In this document: one piece after another, positions 18,040 to 26,235 of the stretch
Numbering within the stretch: position 1 is the stretch's first letter
Layout of the letters: every line of letters begins with the position of its first letter
Assembly (NCBI GenBank): GCA_964651705.1
Contig: CAZYWZ010000009.1
Coordinates: 25,795-89,794 of the forward strand
DNA: 64,000 bases
Direction: 5' to 3'
From: JADLBR01 sp964651705
Lineage (GTDB): Bacteria > Verrucomicrobiota > Verrucomicrobiia > JADLBR01
Position numbers and translations under genes: made by a program
Notes under the pieces: generated by a model
What the model was told of the DNA's origin: nothing
Database searches by the model: none
The model's input: the letters and a program-made list of their open reading frames with translations, nothing else

Positions 18040-19029
18040 ATGGCCAGTGTCTATGTCGAGACCGATGGCAGCCGGGTGGCCCTGCGTTCTGAGCGGATCG
18101 TTGTCCGCTCACCTGATGACGATGAGACGAGCGTGCCGTTGGCGGAGATCGATCGGCTGTGTGTCCGGGAACGGGTGCAGGTGACGTCCCAGGCCTTGGG
18201 CGCCCTGTTCCGGGCATCGGTCCCGGTGGCATGGCTCGATTGGCGGGGCGAGATCCTTGGGCATGCCCTACCGCCGGGATCGGCAGACGCGGCGGTGCGG
18301 GCGAGGCAGTATGCGCGGGGTGCCGACCCGACGTTTGCCCTGGCGGTGGCGCGGCGGATTGTCGAGGCCAAGATCTTTAACCAGCTCCGGCTGATCCAGC
18401 GGCTGCGCGCGGGCCGCAAGCTGCCGGCTGGCGAAGACCTCGGGGCGCTGCGTTCGCTCCTCAGGCGGGTGCCCCGATGCGCGACGATGGATGAGTTGCG
18501 CGGCGTCGAGGGTGCCGCAGCGGCCGCCTACTTTCCCATGTGGGCCGCCTTTTTGCCGGCCGAGGCGCCCTTCGGGGGTCGGAGGGCTCATCCGCCCAAA
18601 GACGCTGTGAACGCCTGCCTGTCCTTCGGCTCGGCACTGCTCTATCACGAGACTGTCGCCGCCATCCAGCAGGGCGGTCTCGACCCGGGCATGGGACTGC
18701 TCCACGTGCCGGCCCCCGGCCGTTGGGCGCTCGCCCTCGATATCATGGAACCATTCCGCACCCCGGTTTCGGATTCCTTGGCCCTTCGCCTCCTCTCCCG
18801 GCGCATGCTGGCCACCGAGAACTTTCTCGAGCGCGCGGGAGGCGTCTGGCTCGACGACCGCGGCAAGCGCGTCTTCCTCGATCAATACGAGAAGCGGATG
18901 ACGCGCGAGTTCGGTTCCGAGCACGCCAAACACCGCACCACGATACGCCAGCAGATCCGCGATACGGTCCAGCGGTTTAAGGCCGCCATCGAGAACCCAG
19001 ACGCATTCCGCCCTTTTCGTCTAAACTGA
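18040..19029 (+). CDS. cas1: Cas1 spacer-integration endonuclease
   Basis: The protein has 329 residues, a usual Cas1 length. The N-terminal beta domain is followed by the helical catalytic domain with ELRGVEGAAAAAYFP (Glu157), LLHVPAPGRWALALDIMEPFR (His222 and acidic residues at 234 and 237) and the usual SFGSALLYHE. The metal-binding triad is therefore complete. Cas1 with Cas2 inserts new spacers at the leader-proximal repeat. AGGTGA lies just before the ATG at 18040. It sits 9 bp after the RT and 4 bp before cas2, so the three are one operon. RT and Cas1 are not fused here, unlike many RT-Cas1 proteins. Confidence 0.96.
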   Translation: MASVYVETDGSRVALRSERIVVRSPDDDETSVPLAEIDRLCVRERVQVTSQALGALFRASVPVAWLDWRGEILGHALPPGSADAAVRARQYARGADPTFALAVARRIVEAKIFNQLRLIQRLRAGRKLPAGEDLGALRSLLRRVPRCATMDELRGVEGAAAAAYFPMWAAFLPAEAPFGGRRAHPPKDAVNACLSFGSALLYHETVAAIQQGGLDPGMGLLHVPAPGRWALALDIMEPFRTPVSDSLALRLLSRRMLATENFLERAGGVWLDDRGKRVFLDQYEKRMTREFGSEHAKHRTTIRQQIRDTVQRFKAAIENPDAFRPFRLN

Positions 19030-19033
19030 AGCC

Positions 19034-19375
19034 ATGGACTGGTGGGAGGACCTGCTGCCCCTAAACCCGCACGAGCACCCCCCAGGAGAAGAGACCTTGC
19101 TCCGCCTCGTAGCCTACGATATCAGCGAACCCAGGCGCCTGCTGCGCATCGCGTCGATCTGTGAGGATTATGGCACGCGGGTACAGTTCAGCCTCTTCGA
19201 ATGCTGGTTGGATGATACGCGCTTCGAGGAACTCTGGGCCAAGCTGCTGGGCGAGATCGAGAAGGATTCCGACCGCATCGTCGCCTACACCCTGGATCAG
19301 GGCGCGGCAAGGCGCCGCCGCACCGGAGGGGCTAAGATGTCCTGCACCGAAAGGCGCGACCTCATCATCGTATGA
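19034..19375 (+). CDS. cas2: Cas2 adaptation protein
   Basis: The protein has 113 residues. LLRLVAYDIS (about 22-31) contains the first-strand Asp of Cas2, followed by the helix RRLLRIASICEDYG and the strand RVQFSLFECWL. The C terminus ends in RRDLIIV, the usual last strand. The N terminus is about 20 residues longer than in typical Cas2 (80-100 residues), with MDWWEDLLPLNPHEH before the first strand; an internal start is not evident. It forms the scaffold of the Cas1-Cas2 integrase and is the last gene of the RT-cas1-cas2 operon. Confidence 0.95.
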   Translation: MDWWEDLLPLNPHEHPPGEETLLRLVAYDISEPRRLLRIASICEDYGTRVQFSLFECWLDDTRFEELWAKLLGEIEKDSDRIVAYTLDQGAARRRRTGGAKMSCTERRDLIIV

Positions 19376-19815
19376 ATGCGGGTTCGGTTGCTCGAGACCG
19401 TTCGGAGGCTTCGCGGCGAGATGCCTGATGGCTTGTAGGGCAGGGGATTGGATCGGTTTGGAAATGTTGCAGGATCTGGGGGCGCTCAGGGCTGGTGGAA
19501 AAGGACGCATCGTGCCTTCTCCCGTATCCAACAATCGTCAGGGCGAGGTTCCGAACGGGACTGTGGCCGAGCCGGTAGAGCCCTGGAAGCGCAAGCGGCA
19601 GCGGGCGAGGCGATGAGCGCGGAGGGAATCGGGGGCGCCGCATCGAATAGGGGAGGGAAAACGCGATGAGATATACCTGTCTGGTTGCCGATCCTCGGGG
19701 CCCTGCTCGTCCTGGGGTTTCTGTCCGGCGGCCTTTCGGGCGGGCGCCGATGAGGGGACTCGGGTCCGGGGCGGAATCCGGGGCGGCGCCGGGCTTTATG
19801 GGAGTGGAGTCAACC
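19376..19815. other. Stretch without a convincing gene after cas2
   Basis: About 440 bp between cas2 and a small membrane-protein gene. The frames open here have poor composition and no family resemblance. One frame near 19675-19755 would code for a short hydrophobic peptide (WLPILGALLVLGFLSGG) but has no start codon after its preceding stop, so it may be a gene relic. No terminator with a T-run was seen. Confidence 0.4.
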
Positions 19816-19983
19816 ATGGCATATCGGGGAAGAGATGGAAGGTGGTACGATCACAAGGAGACGCCCGCCGAATATCGGCGGCGGACCGGCGGCGGCGGTG
19901 GCAGCAGCGGCCTGGACGGTGCTGTGGGGAGCTTCGTGATGGTGATGCTGTTCTTCCTGTTTCTGATACGGGGGTGCGGGTGA
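19816..19983 (+). CDS. Small predicted membrane protein
   Basis: The protein has 55 residues from the ATG at 19816, which has GGAG about 10 bp upstream; a longer frame opening at 19666 has no support. The N-terminal half is hydrophilic (MAYRGRDGRWYDH), followed by a glycine/serine stretch and one C-terminal hydrophobic segment, SFVMVMLFFLFLIRGCG, long enough to span or anchor in a membrane. Function unknown. It precedes the PLD module by 49 bp and may share its transcript. Confidence 0.5.
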   Translation: MAYRGRDGRWYDHKETPAEYRRRTGGGGGSSGLDGAVGSFVMVMLFFLFLIRGCG

Positions 19984-20032
19984 GCCGGGTGGAGTATGGC
20001 ATGAGCGACCATACTGCGGAGGGCGAGGGACA

Positions 20033-21796
20033 ATGAAGCAGGGCGACAACGTGAGGCTATTGCATTGGACCAAGATGGTGCCGGTGGTCGATGGCAAGGA
20101 TCCGCTTGGGCTGATGGGCCGCGTGTCGGCCAAGCTGGCGGGACAGTTGCTGCACTGCATCACCTCGATCACGCCCCGGGCGCGGTATTATTCGTTTTTG
20201 GCCTGGTGTGTGGCGGACTATTACCGGAGGGTCAGGGGCGAGGCCGGTGACCGTGGGCTGATGGAAGCGATCCGCCTCCGAGAAAGGGCCCTCGCGCTGG
20301 GATGCATCGAGCATCATGGTGGGGAGCCCTGCGCCGGTGGCTCGCTGGTGGGCACCAAGGGGGCCAAGCAATGCCGCGAGGCGAACCGCGGGGGACGGCT
20401 CAGGCTCACCCGGCTCGATTTCACCAAGAATCCGGCGATGCACAACTATTTCGCCTCGCTGGTCAAGCTGGGGGTGTTTAAGGCCAATGGCGGCCCCATT
20501 CCAGAAGACGGTGACGAGGCTCCCGAAGATCTGACGATCATGGATCTGGAGCTGACGGAGATCGGGCGTCGGCTGGCCGATGGCTATGGGGCGGCGGTCG
20601 ATGGCGCCGCCTGCGTGCGGAGGTTGGGATCCGATCCCGATGCCTGCAGGTTGGCCGATCTGGGGGCCTGGGGCGAGCGCGGGGGATTGTGTGAGCTCGC
20701 CGCCGGGGGCCCGGATCTCGGCACCCTGCGCGACATGTTTTTCGCCCGGGCGGGGGAGACCGGCGGCTCGCACCCCCTGCGACGGGACTCGCTGATCCTG
20801 CTGCTGGATCTGATCGGCCGATTTGCGGAGAAAGATCTCCTGACAAATCCGGGCACATTTGGCGAGGCCGTCTATTTCGGGGAGGTGGCCGTCGATTTTG
20901 GGGCAGAGGGATCGGTCGAGGTCGCGCCGGCGAGGACCCTGCAGGGCATCGCAGACCGGTGGAGGATGTTCCAGTTTCACCAATATTTCGCCTTCGCGCT
21001 CGAGGCGCTATTTGTCCATGTGGTGCGCGCGACGTCCGGGGCGGGCCTCCGCGGGGTGCGTTTCGCCGGCATCTTGAAGGATCTTGATTCGGCTGCGGTG
21101 CGGGAGGCCGTCGGGCGCGCGCTGGGACGGTGCCCTCCCACATCATTTCTGAGAATGAGCCCGCGGGATGTGGCAGGTCTTTGCGGCGTCGATCTCTCGA
21201 GCGCCGATGTGGTGTGCGGCGAGGCGTTCGGGAGCCAAGTCAGGGTGCTCCATCCGATTTCCGAGGCGCGCCTGGCATGGCAGATCGGGGAAGCGTTCGG
21301 CATCGGCACTCCGGAAGCCGCGGCCCTGGCGCTTCAGATGCTGGCGGGAATCCTCATGCGCTATGCCAGATGGGAAAACACCGGCGTCGGCAACTGGCTG
21401 GGGCAGGCCGTCGGGAACGATTACGAGGACGTCACGGTCCCCGTGATGCGGCGCGAATTGCAGTCCCGGTTCGGGGACTTTTGGAACGCGCGATGGGCCA
21501 ATCTGGGGGATTACATCATCCGGCGATTCGTCGTTCGGCTGCATGAGACCCTGGCGCTCGAAAAGGGCTTTGGGCAGATCAAGGCCTTCTTCCAATCCGA
21601 TGGGGATCGCATCCACGGGAGGGGTTTGAGATATGACCGGATCGGCGTGAAGAATGCGCGGCTAGCCAGCGCGATCCGGATCGTGCAGGACATCGGTTAT
21701 GCGGAGGAGGCGGCAGACGGGTCGGGGTGCCTGCGCCTGACGCGTGCGGGCGCGGCCTGCCTGCGAGCGGAACTCGGGAGGATGGGCGCGCGATGA
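20033..21796 (+). CDS. Unknown protein coupled to a phospholipase D-like nuclease
   Basis: The protein has 587 residues from the ATG at 20033, preceded by GAGGG. I do not recognise a named family. The N terminus, LLHWTKMVPVVDGKDPLG and ITPRARYYSFLAWCVADYY, is compact and looks enzymatic or structural. RLRLTRLDFTKNPAMHNYFASLVKLGVF, followed by LTEIGRRLADGYG, reads like a winged helix. The C-terminal third has another helix-rich block ending LRLTRAGAACLRAEL, again winged-helix-like. There is no signal peptide or membrane segment. The stop overlaps the PLD gene (ATGA at 21793-21796), so the two products are made together and probably interact. Confidence 0.62.
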   Translation: MKQGDNVRLLHWTKMVPVVDGKDPLGLMGRVSAKLAGQLLHCITSITPRARYYSFLAWCVADYYRRVRGEAGDRGLMEAIRLRERALALGCIEHHGGEPCAGGSLVGTKGAKQCREANRGGRLRLTRLDFTKNPAMHNYFASLVKLGVFKANGGPIPEDGDEAPEDLTIMDLELTEIGRRLADGYGAAVDGAACVRRLGSDPDACRLADLGAWGERGGLCELAAGGPDLGTLRDMFFARAGETGGSHPLRRDSLILLLDLIGRFAEKDLLTNPGTFGEAVYFGEVAVDFGAEGSVEVAPARTLQGIADRWRMFQFHQYFAFALEALFVHVVRATSGAGLRGVRFAGILKDLDSAAVREAVGRALGRCPPTSFLRMSPRDVAGLCGVDLSSADVVCGEAFGSQVRVLHPISEARLAWQIGEAFGIGTPEAAALALQMLAGILMRYARWENTGVGNWLGQAVGNDYEDVTVPVMRRELQSRFGDFWNARWANLGDYIIRRFVVRLHETLALEKGFGQIKAFFQSDGDRIHGRGLRYDRIGVKNARLASAIRIVQDIGYAEEAADGSGCLRLTRAGAACLRAELGRMGAR

Positions 21797-23991
21797 AGTC
21801 GCTGGAGTGGTTGGATCTGTTCGAGGGGGCCGAGGCGAGGGTCGCGATCCTTTCGACATATAACTTTGACCCGATGTTCTTCGAGGCGCGTCTCCTGCGC
21901 TCCAGCGCGCTGCAGGGCGCTCGACGCGTGGTGGTCCTGATGGATGGCCGGGAGTATCGGCGACTCGCTCGCGAGGGTTCTGGTTCGAGACACCTCAACA
22001 GGCGCTACCTGCTGGTGCCGGTGGACGTGGAGCGGGGGGTCTTCCACGCCAAGCTCAGCGTGCTGCTGTCCGGCGAGGCCGCGCACCTTATCTGCGGCAG
22101 CCATAACCTGACCCAGCCGGGATGTACGCACAACCTGGAATTGGCCAACGGCGTGTCTGCGCAGGTCCCCGATGGGCGGCCACCGGCGAACGCCGCGCTG
22201 ATCCGGCAGGCTTTGAGTTTCCTTCGGGATTGCGCGAAACAGGCGCATGGCCGGACTGGCGACATCGCCGGCCGTTGGATCGACGAACTGGCTGCCGAGG
22301 TCCGGTGGCTTGGCGCAGGGGGATCGGTCGCGGCGCCGGCGGGCTACCCCGAGTTGCTCTGCGGTGCCGGGGGGACGCTTTGGGACGAGATCGTCTCGCG
22401 CCTCGCGGGCAAGCAGGTCACGCGCGTGACGGCCCTGTCACCATTCTTCGATCCGGATCTGGCCCTGCTGCGGCGCGTCCGCGACCAGTGGCCGAGATGT
22501 CAGGTCAGTCTCATCAGCCAGCAGAACTCCGGGAACTTGCCGGCGAACCTCCTGGGGCGGGTGGGTCGCCGCGTCGGGTTGAGCGAGGTGTTGTGCCGCA
22601 AGGGCAGGCGCCTGCACGCCAAGCTGGTGGCGTTCCACGCCAAGGGACAGGTGCTCGTCGTGGCAGGGAGCGCGAATTTTACCACCGCGGCCTTCTGTGG
22701 TCGCAACCGCGAGGCCTGCCTCGCGTGGTGGCAGAAGGAGGATCCCGTGGAGGGGCTGTTTGACGGGGATATCCGATGCGAACCGATCCACCCCAAGAAA
22801 TTCGTCTCGGGCTCAATGGGTGCGCCGGAGGAAGCCCCCGACGACACTCAAACCGAGGCGCCGGTGGTGCGCGGCGCGCACCTAAACGCGGACGGGCGAC
22901 TGGATGTAGAATATGCGATCGCGGCGCGCGGCCGACCCTATTCGTTGCGTCTGGCCATCCGGCTGGCCGGCCAGTCCCAGCCGATCCTCAGCCAGAATAT
23001 CACCGAGTCGGCACGTGACCGATTGGCCCTCCAGTTGCCGGACAACGTGCTGGCGCAGATCGGCGACGCGGCCACCTGCACCCTGATCGCCACCTTTGGG
23101 AAGACCGGGGTGGAGAGCGATCCGGCCTGGGTCATCCAAGAGAGCCGCCTGACCCATGAGCCGACCGGCGGGGCATCGGGTTCCGATATCGATCGCGAGA
23201 TCGCGGAGACGGGGCACGGCCTCGTCGGGCGCCTCGAGGAACTCGGCAGGACCATGGGCCCGGCGGATGTTGTCGCGTACCTCAGAAATCTGAGCATCCG
23301 CTATGCGGACGGCGTGTTGAGGGCTGGGGGCCAACGCCGATTCCTCGTGCGGGCGCGCGACCCGCTCCGACCCGACACCGTGCCGGACTGGTTGCAGCGT
23401 CAGGCGGATGATCGGGCGGCATTGGAAAAGACCATCTTCGAATTCTTGGACCGCCACGAACAGCGGGTCCTCCATCGGCACGTGACACGGGCCAATATCA
23501 ACGGGCTGGGGAATTTCCTGGATGTTCTCAGAACAATGGTGTCACTCCTACATTACTGGAATAGGAGGGGCGTGATTGGCCCTGCGATGGTCGTTGGGCC
23601 AGTCTGTCGCTGGCTTGATTTGTTCTATAAGGAAGTGGAGGACGAGGATGGGATTCCGGAGCCCGACGGTTATCTCCCTGCGCTGGCGGAAAATCTGGCG
23701 GGTGATTCGGCGCTGCTGCGATCGCGGCTCAGCGAAGAGGGGGTGGCCGGGCACATGGGGGCGGCGCTGTGGGTCGCACAAACGGTGAGGGCGGGCACCG
23801 AACGGAATCCGCGCGCGAATCCATCCTTCATGCTTCCGACGCAGGCCCAGCGGCTGACCAGGGCCCTTCGCCACGTCGGCCTGAACCCTCCGTCGCCGCA
23901 GCAGGTCATCGACGCGCTGGCAAGGTTCGAGGCTCTTCCGGAGGAAATGGTGACCGCCTGGGCCGGGCGCATCAACGCGATGGCGGCTTGA
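21793..23991 (+). CDS. Phospholipase D-like (HKD) nuclease-type protein
   Basis: The protein has 732 residues. The start at 21793 is chosen over an upstream ATG because it overlaps the previous stop. Two HKD half-sites are present: HAKLSVLL at 85 with GSHNLT at 102-107, and HAKLVAF at 275 with GSANFT near 292. Both keep His, Lys and the Asn/Ser loop, as in PLD-family nucleases. The remaining 400 residues form a beta-rich middle part and a helical C terminus of unknown kind. PLD nucleases occur in several anti-phage systems (for example DrmC of DISARM), but no DISARM methylase or helicase is here. The two-gene module is a candidate defence system. Confidence 0.8.
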   Translation: MKSLEWLDLFEGAEARVAILSTYNFDPMFFEARLLRSSALQGARRVVVLMDGREYRRLAREGSGSRHLNRRYLLVPVDVERGVFHAKLSVLLSGEAAHLICGSHNLTQPGCTHNLELANGVSAQVPDGRPPANAALIRQALSFLRDCAKQAHGRTGDIAGRWIDELAAEVRWLGAGGSVAAPAGYPELLCGAGGTLWDEIVSRLAGKQVTRVTALSPFFDPDLALLRRVRDQWPRCQVSLISQQNSGNLPANLLGRVGRRVGLSEVLCRKGRRLHAKLVAFHAKGQVLVVAGSANFTTAAFCGRNREACLAWWQKEDPVEGLFDGDIRCEPIHPKKFVSGSMGAPEEAPDDTQTEAPVVRGAHLNADGRLDVEYAIAARGRPYSLRLAIRLAGQSQPILSQNITESARDRLALQLPDNVLAQIGDAATCTLIATFGKTGVESDPAWVIQESRLTHEPTGGASGSDIDREIAETGHGLVGRLEELGRTMGPADVVAYLRNLSIRYADGVLRAGGQRRFLVRARDPLRPDTVPDWLQRQADDRAALEKTIFEFLDRHEQRVLHRHVTRANINGLGNFLDVLRTMVSLLHYWNRRGVIGPAMVVGPVCRWLDLFYKEVEDEDGIPEPDGYLPALAENLAGDSALLRSRLSEEGVAGHMGAALWVAQTVRAGTERNPRANPSFMLPTQAQRLTRALRHVGLNPPSPQQVIDALARFEALPEEMVTAWAGRINAMAA

Positions 23992-24097
23992 TGTGGTGGT
24001 GGCGTGGTGACCGAAGCAGGTTGACGGATCGTTCACGGCACGGACAGAATCAGCATCGAGGACGGGCGGTTACGACGAGGGCAGAGTGGGCCCATGA

Positions 24098-25357
24098 GTG
24101 AACGAAAGCATGAGTGATTCTGACAAGCCGAGGGGCATGAGGACGCACGTCTTCATTTCTTACGCCAGGGAGGATCAGGAGATTGCCGTCGAGGTGGCCC
24201 GTGCCTTGCAAGAGGCCGGGATACGCCCGTGGATTGATCTCGAATTAAAGCCGGGCACTCCAAACTGGGATCGCGCCATCCGGGGCGCGATCGAAGCCAG
24301 CTTTGCCGTTGTGCTGATCGCGTCGGGAGCGACCGCCGAATCGGACTACGTGGGCACCGAGCTAATGTATGGGAAGGGAAAGGGGTTGGAAGTGATCCCA
24401 TTGTGGGTGGAGGGCGCCACCTGGGCCGATTGCGTGCCAGGCCTCCAGTGGCTTCAGGCGCAGTATATTGACGCCCGCGGCGCCGATAGGGAATCGGGCG
24501 TGACGCATCTGGTGGGGCGGTTGGCCCAGTTGATACGCGAATCGACACCGGGACATTTTCTGGTCCGGGATTTTCGTCGCAGGGTTAAGGGGGAACACGG
24601 GGACGTGGCCTGGGTTCAGGAGACGAGGAAGCCGCTGCCCCCCGGCTGCTGCTCGATCGAGTTGGATGACCCGGGACGCGATGGAGGTGCGACCGGCGAT
24701 GCCATCGTCGTTAACTGTTTCGCCTGGCGGTCGATGGGGCAGTTGAGCGATGAACTGTATAGCGGGTATTTTGCGGAGCGATTTCCTCCGTACACCTACG
24801 GTCGTGACTGGGTCTTTTCGCGCGTTTTCAAGCATGGACGTCGCTTTGCCCTGCCATGGTCGTGGCTCCTGAACCAACGATCATCCGCTAAGGACCGGTC
24901 AGTGTGGAACGAGGATTCAGACTGCGCGCCGATGGGCGTCGGCATGGTGCCCGGCTCGCGTTGGGTCATCACAGCGCCGACCAGGGAGAAAATTTTCGGT
25001 TTGCTGACGGAAGACGTTCGAATTCTCGACGCCTTGCTCGAGAATCCAAAGGTGGCGCTTTACGGATTTGATGTGCGGAAGATTCTGAAGTCGTTCCGGG
25101 CGAGCGAAGTCGACCCAGAACGGTTTCGCGTGGCTGCGGTGGTGTCCAACAAGTGGGGCCTGTTGGGGATGATTGAGGCACCGTTGTGCGGCCGAGATGC
25201 CACGGACCGAGACATGCCCTGGGTCATCGCCCAGACGGAAACGCTCGCCGATTCCGATGTCGGCCGCATGTTTTATAGAATTTTCCGACGAGGCGCCGAC
25301 TCTGGGATTGGGAGCCTGGGCAGGACCGACGCCATGGCGGCCGAGGATTTGATCTGA
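24098..25357 (+). CDS. TIR-domain protein with unknown C-terminal domain
   Basis: The protein has up to 419 residues; ATGs at 24098 and 24110 are both possible. Residues 16-150 are a TIR domain: THVFISYAREDQEIA, GIRPWIDLELKPG, FAVVLIASGATAESDYVGTE (candidate catalytic Glu) and VIPLWVEG. Bacterial TIR domains often cleave NAD+ or act as signalling adaptors in phage defence. Residues 165-419 match nothing I know; they are rich in Trp and Arg and contain WVITAPTREKIFGLLTEDV and WGLLGMIEAPLCG. There is no membrane segment. It is convergent with a second TIR gene 62 bp downstream. Confidence 0.8.
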   Translation: MNESMSDSDKPRGMRTHVFISYAREDQEIAVEVARALQEAGIRPWIDLELKPGTPNWDRAIRGAIEASFAVVLIASGATAESDYVGTELMYGKGKGLEVIPLWVEGATWADCVPGLQWLQAQYIDARGADRESGVTHLVGRLAQLIRESTPGHFLVRDFRRRVKGEHGDVAWVQETRKPLPPGCCSIELDDPGRDGGATGDAIVVNCFAWRSMGQLSDELYSGYFAERFPPYTYGRDWVFSRVFKHGRRFALPWSWLLNQRSSAKDRSVWNEDSDCAPMGVGMVPGSRWVITAPTREKIFGLLTEDVRILDALLENPKVALYGFDVRKILKSFRASEVDPERFRVAAVVSNKWGLLGMIEAPLCGRDATDRDMPWVIAQTETLADSDVGRMFYRIFRRGADSGIGSLGRTDAMAAEDLI

Positions 25358-25419
25358 AGGGCGCGGGTGATTGGACGAGCATTGGGGCCCCGAAGGACCG
25401 GCAAAACCGGTCCGACGGG

Positions 25420-26097
25420 TTACGCATCGCCCGCGATATCCCAGACGCGGATCCGGTCATCCCAGCCCGCCGATACAGCGCGACGTCCGTCAGCGGTGAC
25501 CCTCACGGCCAAGACGCCCGAGGAATGCCCCTCGAGCGTCTGGAGATTCGCGTAGTTCTCGGGAGTTGTGCGCGCAGGGGCCCGGGGCAGATATTTCGTG
25601 ATGTAATTCTGGGCTGGCGAGTTCTGGTGGCGCAATGGCATGGAGTCCATCAGCGCCGCGATTCGGGTTCTGAAATCCGGTCCGGGTTGGGCCTCGGAGG
25701 CGTTGTATTTGCAGAAGTCCCGCAAGGAGTCCGGTATCTGCACGGGCGCCGGCATCCGCGCGCGTTTCAAGAGCAGGGGCACGATGGGAATCTGCTCTTG
25801 AAGGGCGGTCTCCAACTCGAAACGGACAAAGTCGCCGGCTTGCCAGATCCGGGCGGTCTGCGGGTCTTGGCCGCCCAGCCAGGCGACGGTATCCCCGATC
25901 ACGGCGACGACCGCACTGGATTGCCTGACATTATCGGCGACAAAATGATCCCAGCGGGCGCCCGCCGGGATCGAATCGATATCGTAAAAGACCTCGAATC
26001 GGTGTTCCAGAATCTCGCAAATCAGGAATAGCAGGGAACTGGCCACGGGGTCTTCCCTGCGATACGAGAGAAAGACTTTTGGCTTTTCAGTTCGCAT
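25420..26097 (-). CDS. TIR-domain protein with a single C-terminal WD40 blade (probably truncated)
   Basis: The protein has 225 residues from the ATG at 26097 (MRTEKPKVFLSYRRED). The TIR domain fills residues 1-150, with FEVFYDIDSIPAGARWDHFV, SAVVAVIGDTVAWL and IPIVPLLLKRA. A linker then leads to one WD40 repeat, LEGHSSGVLAVRVTADGRR to DDRIRVWDI, and the frame stops four residues later. A lone blade cannot close a propeller; TIR-WD40 proteins usually carry seven or more. A 3' deletion next to the convergent TIR gene is the simplest reading. The TIR part keeps a plausible FELETAL Glu and may still be active. Confidence 0.78.
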   Translation of the reverse strand: MRTEKPKVFLSYRREDPVASSLLFLICEILEHRFEVFYDIDSIPAGARWDHFVADNVRQSSAVVAVIGDTVAWLGGQDPQTARIWQAGDFVRFELETALQEQIPIVPLLLKRARMPAPVQIPDSLRDFCKYNASEAQPGPDFRTRIAALMDSMPLRHQNSPAQNYITKYLPRAPARTTPENYANLQTLEGHSSGVLAVRVTADGRRAVSAGWDDRIRVWDIAGDA

Positions 26098-26235
26098 GGC
26101 CGGCATCCGCAAATCAGCCGTCGATATAGCTTGTACGGCGCGGCAGGTCAACGCGCGCCGGCATCAGCAGCACGGCGTAACCTGACTGTCACACGGGGGG
26201 CTCGTCCGAGATTGGCGGGCGAACAAGCGGGGAAC

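Noticed and set aside
19675..19755. Short hydrophobic peptide frame after cas2
   Set aside because: No start codon follows the preceding stop, so it is not reported as a gene.
20033..23991. DISARM or other named system for the PLD module
   Set aside because: No methylase, helicase or DrmA/DrmB-like gene is present; PLD alone is not enough.
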